A DNA stretch of 64,000 nucleotides from Propionibacterium sp. oral taxon 192 str. F0372 (lineage in GTDB: Bacteria > Actinomycetota > Actinomycetes > Propionibacteriales > Propionibacteriaceae). The stretch is taken from the NCBI RefSeq assembly GCF_000413315.1, contig NZ_KE340297.1, positions 1,620,581-1,684,580 on the forward strand, written 5' to 3'. The position numbers and the translations under genes are program-made. The notes beneath the pieces are model-generated. The model was not told where the DNA came from and made no database searches. It saw nothing but the letters and a program-made list of their open reading frames with translations. Positions 54,257-62,559 of this stretch are shown here, piece by piece; the first letter of the stretch is position 1, and each line of letters opens with the position of its first letter.

Positions 54257-55366
54257 ATGCCAGCTCGCCGAAACCCCTTCCGGCCCACCGCAGGGGCCAC
54301 ACCGCCGATCCTTGTCGGACGCCATGGCCTCCTTGAGCAGTATGCCGAATCGATCGACGATGGCCCCGGTGCTCCGTGGCTGCTTACCTTGGTGACCGGT
54401 GCCCGGGGTGTCGGCAAGACGGTCATGCTGACCGAGCTGGGCGATGTGGCTCGCGCTAAAGGCTGGGTGGTGATTGACGAGACCGCAACCAGTGGTGTGA
54501 TGGAGCGGATAGCAGCTCAAGCCGATCGGCACCGCTCGGAACTGGGCTCTCCCGATCGCGCTCGTGTCGTCGGTGGGTCGATCGGCTCCGTCATTAGCAT
54601 CGACCTGGATACCCCTGAGCGGCCGGTGAAGTCCTGGCGACAACGAGTTGGGGCGTTGCTTGACGTGCTGGCCGGGCATGAGACCGGGCTGGTGGTCACC
54701 ATCGACGAGATTCACGGCATGGATACCGGAGAGCTTGCGGAACTGGCAGCGTGCGTCCAGCATTTGATCCGCGACGGTCGTGCGATCTCACTCGTCATGG
54801 CTGGCCTACCCAGTGCCGTGAATGACCTGCTCAACGGCGATGTGTCCACCTTTTTACGGCGGGCAGAGCGGATGCAGTTGGACAACGTTCCTCTCCGGAT
54901 GATCGCTGACAGCCTTAAGGAGATCTTCGAGGACGGAGGTCTGCGGATTTCCGAAGAGGACCTGGCCGAGGCCGTCGCAGCGACTCAAGGTTATCCGTTC
55001 ATGATCCAACTTGTCGGTTATCACCTGTGGCGACGTGCTGATGACCAGGGTCATTTGAACCACGAGGCAGTAACCGAGGGTATCGAAGCGGCGCGGCAGC
55101 GGCTCGGGACGATGGTCATCGCGGCGGCCCTGGCAGATCTGTCGCGGATGGACCGCACCGTTTTATCGGCTATGGCTTGCACGGATGGGCCCTCGCGCAC
55201 CGCCGACATCGCACGAGCCATCGGGCGTGATTCCAAATATGTCGGGGTCTACCGGGCCAGGCTGATGGCAGCCGGGATGATCCGACCGGTAGGGCACGGG
55301 CAAGTCGACTTCGCCATGCCCTATCTCAGGGAATACCTGGCTGGCCTCGTCGGGCTTGCAGATTGA
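54257..55366 (+). CDS. Stand-alone AAA ATPase with winged helix (Orc1/Cdc6- or STAND-like)
   Basis: 369 aa. Walker A GARGVGKT (residues 48-55), Walker B VVTIDEIHGMD (Asp150-Glu151), a sensor-like LVMAGLPSAV and a helical lid (GYPFMIQLVGYHLWR). A C-terminal winged helix follows (RTADIARAIGRDSKYVGVYRARLMAAGMI). This is the architecture of archaeal-type ATP-binding proteins that occur singly in bacteria, with unclear roles. AAAGGA lies 7 nt upstream of the ATG. Confidence 0.85.
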   Translation: MPARRNPFRPTAGATPPILVGRHGLLEQYAESIDDGPGAPWLLTLVTGARGVGKTVMLTELGDVARAKGWVVIDETATSGVMERIAAQADRHRSELGSPDRARVVGGSIGSVISIDLDTPERPVKSWRQRVGALLDVLAGHETGLVVTIDEIHGMDTGELAELAACVQHLIRDGRAISLVMAGLPSAVNDLLNGDVSTFLRRAERMQLDNVPLRMIADSLKEIFEDGGLRISEEDLAEAVAATQGYPFMIQLVGYHLWRRADDQGHLNHEAVTEGIEAARQRLGTMVIAAALADLSRMDRTVLSAMACTDGPSRTADIARAIGRDSKYVGVYRARLMAAGMIRPVGHGQVDFAMPYLREYLAGLVGLAD

Positions 55367-55458
55367 CTTCATCGAGAGCAAAAGCCTGAGGCGGTCTTGG
55401 CGCTGCTACCGGAAGTATCGGAGCCGATTCGAACCCAAGAGCCCCATAGAATGATTTC

Positions 55459-56115
55459 ATGAGTGATCCCACCGCTCCTGACCAATGGCGGTTGGCGAAC
55501 CGGGCCAGAGCCACGTCAAATGAATCGGCGCTCAGGGACATCGCGCAGTTTTTCCTCGCTCCTGAGTTGATCTTCCGGGAGGAGTTCGAGTTCGGAAGGA
55601 TATGCGCCAAGTTCTCTCTGTTCAGCCCAGATAGCGGGTTCGTCGGCCGGATAATACAGGTCGACGAGGTGCTGCCGACCGAGGTCTTCAAGCCCAACTG
55701 CTATGTGGCCGAGATAAAAGACGCCGATGACCGCACGCTGCTGGTTGTGTCACGAGAACTTTCGATGAAGTTGCGGGTGAAGGCCTATCGTCCTGACGGT
55801 GAGGAGATCGGCAGACTCGAGCAGCAGGGGCCTGGCATTCTTGGCGCGCAGGAAATCTTCATCACCAACGGAGGTCTCCCCATCGGGGTAATGCGGCGTA
55901 CCGAAGCCTTCTCCCACGACTTCCACATCTTAGACCAAAACGATAACCTGGTAGCCTCTGTTTTAGACGTCTGGGACGGGTTCGCTCGAGAACTTTTCAC
56001 CAATACCGAAACCCATGTGCTGGTTACGCCACGGCCGGTGAGTGATCCTTTGAGACCGTTGTTGTTAGTTTGCCCTCTGGTGGTTGCCTTCCTGAAAAAA
56101 CAGGAGTCTGACTGA
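55459..56115 (+). CDS. LURP-one/scramblase-like (Tubby-fold) protein
   Basis: 218 aa. Alternating strands such as YVAEIKDADDRTLLVVSRELSMKLRVKAYRPDGEEIGRLEQQ and FHILDQNDNLVASVLDVWDGF give the repeated 'strand - DxxG turn - strand' pattern of the Tubby-like barrel of LURP-one/phospholipid scramblase proteins. A C-terminal hydrophobic helix (RPLLLVCPLVVAFL) closes the sequence, as in scramblases. The function is not known in bacteria. Confidence 0.6.
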   Translation: MSDPTAPDQWRLANRARATSNESALRDIAQFFLAPELIFREEFEFGRICAKFSLFSPDSGFVGRIIQVDEVLPTEVFKPNCYVAEIKDADDRTLLVVSRELSMKLRVKAYRPDGEEIGRLEQQGPGILGAQEIFITNGGLPIGVMRRTEAFSHDFHILDQNDNLVASVLDVWDGFARELFTNTETHVLVTPRPVSDPLRPLLLVCPLVVAFLKKQESD

Positions 56116-56688
56116 GAAGTGTACTTTCTCGTATAAAGCCATCTCTGATGCCGATGCCGTGATCTTTGTCTCCTTCGAGTACAACCACTTGGTGCTTGGT
56201 GTGTTGAAAACGCTATCGACTACCTGACCTCATATCCCTTGCCCATAAGGCCGTCGCACCGTTACCTATGGTGCCGTCGGCGGGGGTGCTGGTGAGTAGA
56301 TGCGTCAGATTCTTGGCAACTTCAACGCCGACACCATCGCGGCCGGTGTGCTGTTCATCCTGTTCACCGATGTCGAGAGCATATCCGAGTCCACCCCGTA
56401 GCTTTACACGATGGCGAGAATGAGGGCTTGGTGCAGGCGCTGGTGATGCGCACTGACGTGTTGGCCTACCTGTGCTGACCTGCACACATCCTAGTGCCTC
56501 CTGGAATACGTGCTGGGTCGCTGGGAGTCTCATCAAACCATCCGGCGGCGGGAGATAGCGTCGGGTCTGCGCTCTGGGCGGGAACTGGAGTCGGTAGTGG
56601 GAATTCGCCGGAGATCTCCGGTAGGTTCGGCTTCATCGATCGGCGATTGTGCAGGAAATCGTCGGAGCTGTTCTGTACAGGGGGAGTC
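56116..56688. other. Gene-poor region with a possible gene remnant
   Basis: About 570 bp. A 34-codon frame (56299-56403, ILGNFNADTIAAGVLFILFT...) has the look of a membrane-protein fragment but stops at once. The minus strand is open over 56213-56536 without recognisable sequence. Probably decayed DNA plus the promoter of the DUF4230 gene. Confidence 0.35.
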
Positions 56689-57282
56689 ATGCAAAAGATC
56701 CAAATGATCTTGGTGGGAGTAGTTGCGGTCGTCGTCGCGTTGGCTGTCGGGTTCGGTGTATCCTACTTTGGATTGCTCGGTACGAAGCATGGTAAAATCG
56801 ACTCTTCAACTTTGGAGACGTCCTTCCATGATGTCGCGGAACTGACCACTGAGGAATACAATTTTAAGGCCGTCGGGAAATACTCCGATGAGTCTGGGCT
56901 GTGGGGTTTCGGGAAAGCCACATTCCTCGTCGTTTACAAGGGGAAAGTCAAGGCTGGGGTGCCGGATCTCTCCAAGATCGATGCCAAAATCGATGGGAAA
57001 AACGTTGTGGTCACAGTCCCCGAGGTTAAGGTGCTCGATTCGACGATCGACCCTTCAACAATCGAAACCTACGATCAGTCCTTCAACCCGTTCAATCAGA
57101 TTGGTCCCGGTGATGTGGCAAATTTCCTAACCGCAGAAGCCGACCGGGCAGCAGAGGAGGCCATCTCCGGTGGCCTGCTCGAGCGGGCGAAGGCACAAAC
57201 TGAGAGCATTCTTACCGCTCAGGTCAGAGCCATCGCCGGTCCAGATGTCTCAGTGTCGGTCACCTGGGCCGCCGACTCCTGA
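56689..57282 (+). CDS. DUF4230 membrane-anchored protein
   Basis: 197 aa. One N-terminal helix (MILVGVVAVVVALAVGFGVSYF) then an extracytoplasmic domain: LETSFHDVAELTTEEYNFKAVGKYSD, KATFLVVYKGKVKAGVPDLSKIDAKIDGKNVVVTVPEVKVLDSTID, the DUF4230 pattern. Function unknown. The ATG at 56689 follows GGGGGAG closely; the open frame upstream to 56494 has no family similarity. Confidence 0.85.
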   Translation: MQKIQMILVGVVAVVVALAVGFGVSYFGLLGTKHGKIDSSTLETSFHDVAELTTEEYNFKAVGKYSDESGLWGFGKATFLVVYKGKVKAGVPDLSKIDAKIDGKNVVVTVPEVKVLDSTIDPSTIETYDQSFNPFNQIGPGDVANFLTAEADRAAEEAISGGLLERAKAQTESILTAQVRAIAGPDVSVSVTWAADS

Positions 57283-57340
57283 CATGGCGAGCCTGCGGCT
57301 CCACATGAGCTCGCAGGCTCGCCAAGGGCGAAGTGTTTGC

Positions 57341-57886
57341 TCACTCGAGCTCGCCGACTGTCCCTAACTCAGAGGTCAACCACGTCTGGTAGGCAGCTGC
57401 TTGCGCTGTGAGATCATCAGTGCCCAGCGACATGGAACCTGCCGTGATGAAGGGAGTCACATATCGAGTTCCGATGAGGTTGCTGACTGCTTGCAGGGGG
57501 CGGAGCAACTCGGTGACCGTGTAATGGTACGAACCATCGCGTTGATACTTCTCACCAGGTGAGCCGGGGGAAACCGCGATACCGAGTTCTTTGCCATTCA
57601 GGGCCTTACCGGTGCTGCCATAGGCCCAGCCGTAGGTCAGGACGTCATCCTGCCATTTCTTGAGCAGTGGGGGAGTGGAGTACCAGTACATCGGGAACTG
57701 GAAGACGATGCGATCTGCGGCTTCCAGGGTTTTCTGCTCGGTGCCGATGTCGATCGTGAAGTCTGGGTACAGCTTGTAGAGATCGCGCACCTCGACGCCG
57801 GTGGTCGCCTCGGCTGCTTTCGCCAGCGCGGCATTGACCCTGGACGTGCTGATGTCAGGGTGGAATACCAGAACGGTTGTGGTCAC
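57341..57886 (-). CDS. NAD(P)H-dependent FMN oxidoreductase (flavodoxin-like, KefF/MdaB type)
   Basis: 181 aa. Flavodoxin_2 fold: VLVFHPDISTSRVNAALAKAA, RDLYKLYPDFTIDIGTEQKTLEAADRIVFQFPMYWYSTPPLLKKWQDDVLTYGWAYG, the typical 'FQFPMYWYSxPxxLKxWxD' FMN-binding segment. It probably reduces quinones with two electrons. It is single, with a strong hairpin upstream separating it from the T7 cassettes. Confidence 0.92.
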   Translation of the reverse strand: MTTTVLVFHPDISTSRVNAALAKAAEATTGVEVRDLYKLYPDFTIDIGTEQKTLEAADRIVFQFPMYWYSTPPLLKKWQDDVLTYGWAYGSTGKALNGKELGIAVSPGSPGEKYQRDGSYHYTVTELLRPLQAVSNLIGTRYVTPFITAGSMSLGTDDLTAQAAAYQTWLTSELGTVGELE

Positions 57887-57910
57887 GAGTTCCCCTTTCG
57901 TAGGTGATCT

Positions 57911-57959
57911 CCATACATGATGACGCGCCCGGCCAAACCGGACGCGTCATCATGTATGG
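57911..57959 (-). terminator. Long hairpin ending the type VII cassette
   Basis: CCATACATGATGACGCG (57911-57927) pairs perfectly with CGCGTCATCATGTATGG (57943-57959), and the 15-nt loop can pair CCGG with CCGG. It sits 11 bp past the stop of the large WXG-type gene. Confidence 0.85.
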
Positions 57960-57970
57960 ACTGCATGCTG

Positions 57971-59134
57971 TCAGTATCCCGTGGGCAGATCCTTGATGTC
58001 CGGAACCTGACCCGCCTTCTTCACCTCATCAAGGGTCTGCTTCAGTCCATCCGTGAGGTGACCGAGGGTCGTCGAGGCCGATGAGCCAGACTGCGGGGCA
58101 CTACTTGCGGACGAGACGGAACCGGTGCTGCCGTGTTGCACATTGCTGTAACCGGAATTACTGCCAGAGGCCGTGGTACCGCCGCTACCGTGTCCCACGC
58201 CGCTGCTGCCCACCCCCACTGTGCCGCCATAGCCGCCACCGGAGCGGATGGTGCCATTGTGGGTAGTGCTGTGCGCGGTGCGGCCATCGTTGATGCGGCT
58301 CTGCGTGAAGTTGCCGGACCCACTGCTTTCACGGCCGGTGGACGATTTGACAGCGCCCATAATCTCGGAGACCTGGCGCAGCAACTGGATGGCCTTGGTG
58401 AAGGATTTGGCACTGACCCCGAGCTTCTGAACCAAGGTGCCAACCTTCGACATCAGCTTGGAGATGGTGGATGCGAACTTCGAGCACATGGCCGAGAGCT
58501 TGCCGGTGAACCACGAGATGAAAGAGGTGATCGATCCGCCATAGGTGGGAACCGCGGCGGCCAGTGCCGACAGAGCGGACTGGATAACCTGCATCAAGAA
58601 CTCACGAAGCCACGACCATAGGGTCTGACGAACCGTGGAGACCAAGCCTCCGACTGCGGTGACCCACTGGGCGACGCTGGCCGCAGAGGCCGCGGCGGCC
58701 TTGTACAGCTCGTGAGTCCGGCGCACCGAGGTGCGATAGGTCTCGGCCGCGTTGCTCTGCCATGCCCGGACCTGAGGCAGGGAATCCACGAAGGCATTCG
58801 CGGAGGAAGCCACCTGGTTGGCGGTCTGAGTCCATTTCTGGGCCACTCCCTTAATCTCCTCGGGGCTGCCCAGCAGGGAGTCCACCACGTCGGCCAGTGG
58901 CTTGCAACCCTTGAGGATGAGATCCATCAGGTAGTCGAGAGCGGCCCCCATGACGGCATCGAGGGGGTTGGAGCCGTTTCCGAGAGCACTCATGTCGAGA
59001 TTGCACAGCGAGGACAGCGAGGAACCGTTGAGGTCGCCCTTGGCGAAGATGTCGGCGATCGCCGATAGGCGATCGAGGGAGGAATTGTTCGAGTCTTTGG
59101 TGTCAAATGCGGCGGTCAGGGTGCTTTCGCTCAT
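57971..59134 (-). CDS. Large WXG/LXG-type type VII substrate, cassette B
   Basis: 387 aa from the ATG at 59134 (GAGGAGAAG upstream). N-terminal ~60 residues are Ser/Asp-rich. The helical core (~75-290) has a hydrophobic helix near LDYLMDLILKGCKPLADVVDSLLG, a WXG-like turn VRAWQSNAAETYR, and amphipathic and hydrophobic helices (LWSWLREFLMQVIQSALSALAAAV). A Gly/Ser-rich linker (~295-360) leads to a short conserved end IKDLPTGY. The paralogue at 61178 has the same plan. It lacks a recognisable enzymatic toxin domain, so its action is unknown. It is third in the cassette after the YbaB-like and EspC-like genes. Confidence 0.7.
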   Translation of the reverse strand: MSESTLTAAFDTKDSNNSSLDRLSAIADIFAKGDLNGSSLSSLCNLDMSALGNGSNPLDAVMGAALDYLMDLILKGCKPLADVVDSLLGSPEEIKGVAQKWTQTANQVASSANAFVDSLPQVRAWQSNAAETYRTSVRRTHELYKAAAASAASVAQWVTAVGGLVSTVRQTLWSWLREFLMQVIQSALSALAAAVPTYGGSITSFISWFTGKLSAMCSKFASTISKLMSKVGTLVQKLGVSAKSFTKAIQLLRQVSEIMGAVKSSTGRESSGSGNFTQSRINDGRTAHSTTHNGTIRSGGGYGGTVGVGSSGVGHGSGGTTASGSNSGYSNVQHGSTGSVSSASSAPQSGSSASTTLGHLTDGLKQTLDEVKKAGQVPDIKDLPTGY

Positions 59135-59147
59135 TGTCTTCTTCTCC

Positions 59148-59477
59148 TCACATCTCGCCCAAGATCTTGCTGATCTGCTCCGAGATCTGCGCGTTGTTCT
59201 CTTCGATGGCCTCATACTCGTTGGCACTGTTGGTGAGGTTGTCGCTCATCGCGGTCGCCATGTCCGCGAGGCTACGCAGAGCCTGCTCACCCTGATCGGC
59301 AGCCGAAGAGAGCATGGGGTAGGCCAGCGCTCCGACGAGCACGCCGTACATCTTGAACTTTCCTGCGCCCACAGCGGCCATATCAGTGGCGACGGAGTTC
59401 ACCTCGTCCGCGCGGGTACGCAGTTCATTTACTTGCCCACGCAACTGTTCGTAGGCGATCTCTATGTCCTGGTTCAT
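59148..59477 (-). CDS. EspC-like small helical protein, cassette B
   Basis: 109 aa. Helical with a central FKMYGVLVGALAYPMLSSAADQ segment that is nearly repeated in cassette C (FSMYGLLVGSVTYPIL). Preceding ADEVNSVATDMA and following SLADMATAMSDNLTNSANEYE also match in pattern. AGGAAA precedes the ATG; the gene starts 8 nt after the YbaB-like stop and ends 13 nt before the large protein start. Small size and slot suggest a co-secreted partner of the large protein. Confidence 0.65.
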   Translation of the reverse strand: MNQDIEIAYEQLRGQVNELRTRADEVNSVATDMAAVGAGKFKMYGVLVGALAYPMLSSAADQGEQALRSLADMATAMSDNLTNSANEYEAIEENNAQISEQISKILGEM

Positions 59478-59485
59478 GTGGTTTC

Positions 59486-60406
59486 CTAGTCGTCGTCCGG
59501 CTCAGGGGAAGCCGTGATACGGAGTGCGTCTTCATGCACGTGGTTGAACAGCGAGCGGGTGGGGTCCTCGCCCTGGGTATCTCCTTCGTCGAAGACTTGC
59601 AGGGCCTGGGCGGATGCCTGTTCACAGGCATCCGCATAAACCCGGCGGAAGTCCTCGGTCAGCTCGTCGGCGCTGACCACCGAGAATGCGGGGCGGAACT
59701 CGACATCGATCAGTCGTCCGCCCCCGTTGACCGTGATGATCAACTTGGTGGAGCTGGATTCGGCGCGAATCTGCTCCAAATTTCTTGCCAGTTCCGTTGA
59801 GCGCTCCGACATCGTTGCGGCCTGCTTCTTCAGACGCTTGTCGGCCAGTGTCGGGTCGGTCTGGGCGTTTGGATCCCAGCGGAGATCCTCGTAGAGGAAG
59901 GTGTCGACGTCCAGATCCTGGTCCGGGTCGACATTCGCTTCCACCCATTCTTCTACCTCGGCCAGGCTGAGCCGGGGAGCCTCGCCCGGACTAGTCTCGG
60001 GCTCAGGGGTTGGCTCGGTGGTCTGCTCTGGTTCAGGTGCAGGGATAGTCGCCCGTTCAGCGATGTCCTCGGGTGCGGTCGATCGGATACCGGTCATTAG
60101 GTCGGGGATGCCGAGCATTGATGCCATCCTGTCGGCTAGACCTGCATTGGCACTGGTCAGCAGGTTCGCATAACTGGTGAGCACCAACTCGCGTAGTTGA
60201 GCGCCGGTGATCGCCTGGGCCCTGGGGGTGAAGACGAGTTCAGCGATCTGTGCACTCGGGGTGGTGCGCATGGCGAACTCCTCGCAGGTGATAACTCCGC
60301 CGGCTGTCGCCAAGAAAGAGTTCACCTCTTCATGAGTGCGCTGCCATTGGGCGGCCAGTGATGTGAGGTCCTCGACGATGCTTCGGAAGTCAGGGGCTGG
60401 TGCCAT
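59486..60406 (-). CDS. Double YbaB/EbfC-like protein, cassette B
   Basis: 306 aa. Two YbaB-like half-domains: one near residues 30-95 (SAQIAELVFTPRAQAITGAQLRELVLTSYANLLTSANAGL), one near 215-280 (TKLIITVNGGGRLIDVEFRPAFSVVSADELTEDFRRVYADACEQA), joined by an acidic linker with Pro/Glu (PEPEQTTEPTPEPETSPGEA). The start is the ATG at 60406: TAGGAT lies exactly 7 nt upstream; the ATG at 60415 falls inside that -10. The acidic linker and duplicated fold are not known from classical YbaB nucleoid proteins. Confidence 0.7.
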   Translation of the reverse strand: MAPAPDFRSIVEDLTSLAAQWQRTHEEVNSFLATAGGVITCEEFAMRTTPSAQIAELVFTPRAQAITGAQLRELVLTSYANLLTSANAGLADRMASMLGIPDLMTGIRSTAPEDIAERATIPAPEPEQTTEPTPEPETSPGEAPRLSLAEVEEWVEANVDPDQDLDVDTFLYEDLRWDPNAQTDPTLADKRLKKQAATMSERSTELARNLEQIRAESSSTKLIITVNGGGRLIDVEFRPAFSVVSADELTEDFRRVYADACEQASAQALQVFDEGDTQGEDPTRSLFNHVHEDALRITASPEPDDD

Positions 60407-60419
60407 GAGCGCCATCCTA
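60407..60419 (-). promoter_or_regulatory. Leaderless promoter -10 of cassette B
   Basis: Minus strand CCTAGGATGGCGCTC directly before the ATG at 60406: TAGGAT plus seven nt. The same element precedes cassette C. Confidence 0.65.
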
Positions 60420-60486
60420 GGGGCAGGAGAGGGCCATGATCACCTCGTGGACGACACTGCGATGACAGTTGCCATCCAAAAGTTAT

Positions 60487-60529
60487 GGCCCCGGATGCGG
60501 AGGAATCTGGAGCCTCCGCATCCGGGGCC
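60487..60529 (-). terminator. Intrinsic hairpin ending cassette C
   Basis: Perfect 17-bp stem GGCCCCGGATGCGGAGG / CCTCCGCATCCGGGGCC with a 9-nt loop, 25 bp past the stop of the membrane gene at 60554. It separates cassettes B and C. Confidence 0.9.
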
Positions 60530-60553
60530 CATGCCCATGCGATAGCCGTGCGC

Positions 60554-61174
60554 TCAGGAGGTCTTGCGTGTGGGACGCTCTTGCGGTGCTGAGGCACTAC
60601 CTCGGGCTGTGGCTCGCACCCTTGGCTTTGGCTCGCGGATGGGATGCTCCCGTCGCGTTGAGGCACCCGGCACCAGCCGGTATACCAGCTTCGCCATGGC
60701 TAGTACAGCCAAGAACCAGACCGCCACATTGCCGATCACCCAGATCGGGCGCATCCAATTCGGCATCACCCACTGATCGGCTGGTGTGATGACTTCTTCA
60801 TTGTAAAAATAGGGCCTGTTATCTCCAAGGTAGGTGGAGATGGTGCGCTCTCGGGAAACCACTTCGACGGGACCCACCGGGTGACCGTAGGCGATCACGA
60901 CGATGGATTCCTTTTCCTCGTGGGAGTCGTCCTGCCAAGAGGTCACCATGGCATCGCAAACGCTGAGGTGCGCCGGGCTCGAATGGCAACTGATGATCTG
61001 TGCACTGCCCCGGGAGTTGATCTCCGGATGCGCGTACATCCCAGCCCAGTCGCTCGCCCATGCCAAAATCACCACGCCCAGCACCAGCATTATGACAATC
61101 AGCACACTCACGATGCCGACCGCCCGCTGCTGCTGCGGGGTGAGAGCGATTCTGGGGGAGCGCTTTGAGGCCAT
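60554..61174 (-). CDS. Two-helix membrane protein linked to cassette C
   Basis: 206 aa with helices at ~18-40 (GIVSVLIVIMLVLGVVILAW) and ~145-168 (VIGNVAVWFLAVLAMAKLV). The loop between them (two Cys) would be extracytoplasmic, and the tail is basic. No family recognised. It starts 3 nt after the large WXG-type gene of cassette C, so it is the fourth gene of that operon and has no counterpart in cassette B. A role in immunity against or export of the large protein is a guess from position. Confidence 0.65.
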   Translation of the reverse strand: MASKRSPRIALTPQQQRAVGIVSVLIVIMLVLGVVILAWASDWAGMYAHPEINSRGSAQIISCHSSPAHLSVCDAMVTSWQDDSHEEKESIVVIAYGHPVGPVEVVSRERTISTYLGDNRPYFYNEEVITPADQWVMPNWMRPIWVIGNVAVWFLAVLAMAKLVYRLVPGASTRREHPIREPKPRVRATARGSASAPQERPTRKTS

Positions 61175-61177
61175 GAG

Positions 61178-62194
61178 TCAGTATCCCTCGGGGAGGTCCT
61201 TAATCGTCCTCGGCGCCTCACCTGCTTTGTACATGTCTACGGCGGTGTCGCCGGCAGCTGTGCCATAGCGTTCAGCTTTGGTGTAAGTTTTCTTGAATTC
61301 GCTCCAGCCTGACAAGTCTCCTGTTGAGTCAAATTTTAGTTTTGGCGCCTTGAAGCCCTGGCCTGATTTGGCGAAGGCCTTTGATGCGGTTTGCCCCATG
61401 CGTGATGATAGTTGCTTAAGCTGTTGGGCTGCACGCATGAACGATTTACCGCTCATTCCTAGTTTGCGCATAACGAAGCTCACCTTGGTGAGTAGCTTGG
61501 AAATGATCTTTGTGAACTTCCCGCAAATGACGGCCATTCTGCCTCCGAACCACGCGCAGAAGCCGCCGATGGATGCGCCAGCAGTCGGTATCGCGGAGGC
61601 CAGGGCAATGATGCCTGCTTTGACCACCTCGCTCAAGAAGGTCTTGAGAATGGCCCACAAGGTTTCTCTTGTGACGCTCACCAAGCCTCCCACGAGGGTT
61701 ATTGCCTGAGCGACCGAAGAGGAAGAGACGCTAGCTGCCTCGTATGCGCTGTGAATTTGCCGCACCGATTGCCGATAGGCCTCAGCGGCTGGGGATTCCC
61801 AAGAACTGACTTCACCCAATGAGTCAATGAAACTGTTAGCAGAATTTGCGACGTTCTGTGCAGCTTCGGACCAGGATTTCGCCGCCTCGGTGATCTGTTT
61901 CGGGTCGCCCAGCAATGAGTTAACAACGTCGGCCAAAGGTTTGCAGTGTGCCAGAAGCCAATCTTTGAGATAATCGAGAGCGGAGCCGATGAGGGTACCC
62001 AAAGGATCGAGAAGGGTGCCCAGCAGTCCCATGTGCAGATTCGCAATGGAAGCGACATCGGTTGCGTTAAATTTTCCGTTAGTGAACTCCTTGGTGATGG
62101 AGACCAAGTCCTTGTAGATGGGAATCTTGAACTCCGTTCCACCGAGGGAGGGGTTCGAGAGTGTGTTCGGTTTTTGATCCTCGTTGTTGGTCAT
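61178..62194 (-). CDS. Large WXG/LXG-type type VII substrate, cassette C
   Basis: 338 aa. Same plan as the 57971 protein: LDYLKDWLLAHCKPLADVVNSLLGDPKQI near residue 72, NSANSFIDSLGEVSSWESPAAEAYRQSVRQIHSAYEAA (WXG-like turn), a hydrophobic helix region (LWAILKTFLSEVVKAGIIALASAIPT) and the end APRTIKDLPEGY. It lacks the Gly/Ser-rich linker and instead has a basic ~60-residue C-terminal region (KAPKLKFDSTGDLSGWSEFKK). GC is lower than in flanking genes. Function unknown. Confidence 0.7.
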   Translation of the reverse strand: MTNNEDQKPNTLSNPSLGGTEFKIPIYKDLVSITKEFTNGKFNATDVASIANLHMGLLGTLLDPLGTLIGSALDYLKDWLLAHCKPLADVVNSLLGDPKQITEAAKSWSEAAQNVANSANSFIDSLGEVSSWESPAAEAYRQSVRQIHSAYEAASVSSSSVAQAITLVGGLVSVTRETLWAILKTFLSEVVKAGIIALASAIPTAGASIGGFCAWFGGRMAVICGKFTKIISKLLTKVSFVMRKLGMSGKSFMRAAQQLKQLSSRMGQTASKAFAKSGQGFKAPKLKFDSTGDLSGWSEFKKTYTKAERYGTAAGDTAVDMYKAGEAPRTIKDLPEGY

Positions 62195-62203
62195 CTCGTC
62201 TTC

Positions 62204-62530
62204 TCATTTCGCGTCGAGCATGCTGCGTATCTGCTGGGCTATCGCCGCATTGTCGGTTTCTGTGGTTTCGTAGTCGGTGGCAGTCGCGTCCAAGTTGTAA
62301 GCAGTGGCGTTGGCGAGTTCGCCCAGACCCTTGATGGATGACACGCCGCTATTCCCCACCAATTTGAGGATCGGATAGGTGACTGAACCAACCAGGAGTC
62401 CGTACATAGAGAAAGACCCAACGCTCTTTATAGACATGGCATCTGCAATCAAATTCATCTCATTTGCTCGAGCACCCAAGCTCGAATTGTGACAACGTAG
62501 CTGTGAAACATCGACTTGTATATCGTTCAT
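62204..62530 (-). CDS. EspC-like small helical protein, cassette C
   Basis: 108 aa, beginning MNDIQVDVSQLRCHNSS. Central FSMYGLLVGSVTYPILKLVG and the ending YETTETDNAAIAQQIRSML mirror the cassette B protein (YEAIEENNAQISEQISKIL). It starts 29 nt after the YbaB-like stop and ends 9 nt before the large protein. GAGAGGTT lies upstream of the ATG at a longish distance. Confidence 0.65.
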   Translation of the reverse strand: MNDIQVDVSQLRCHNSSLGARANEMNLIADAMSIKSVGSFSMYGLLVGSVTYPILKLVGNSGVSSIKGLGELANATAYNLDATATDYETTETDNAAIAQQIRSMLDAK

Positions 62531-62559
62531 TTGTTGTTGAACCTCTCTTTTGTATCTGG

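Noticed and set aside
56213-56536. 107-codon frame on the minus strand
   Set aside because: No start signal or known pattern; probably chance in a decayed region.
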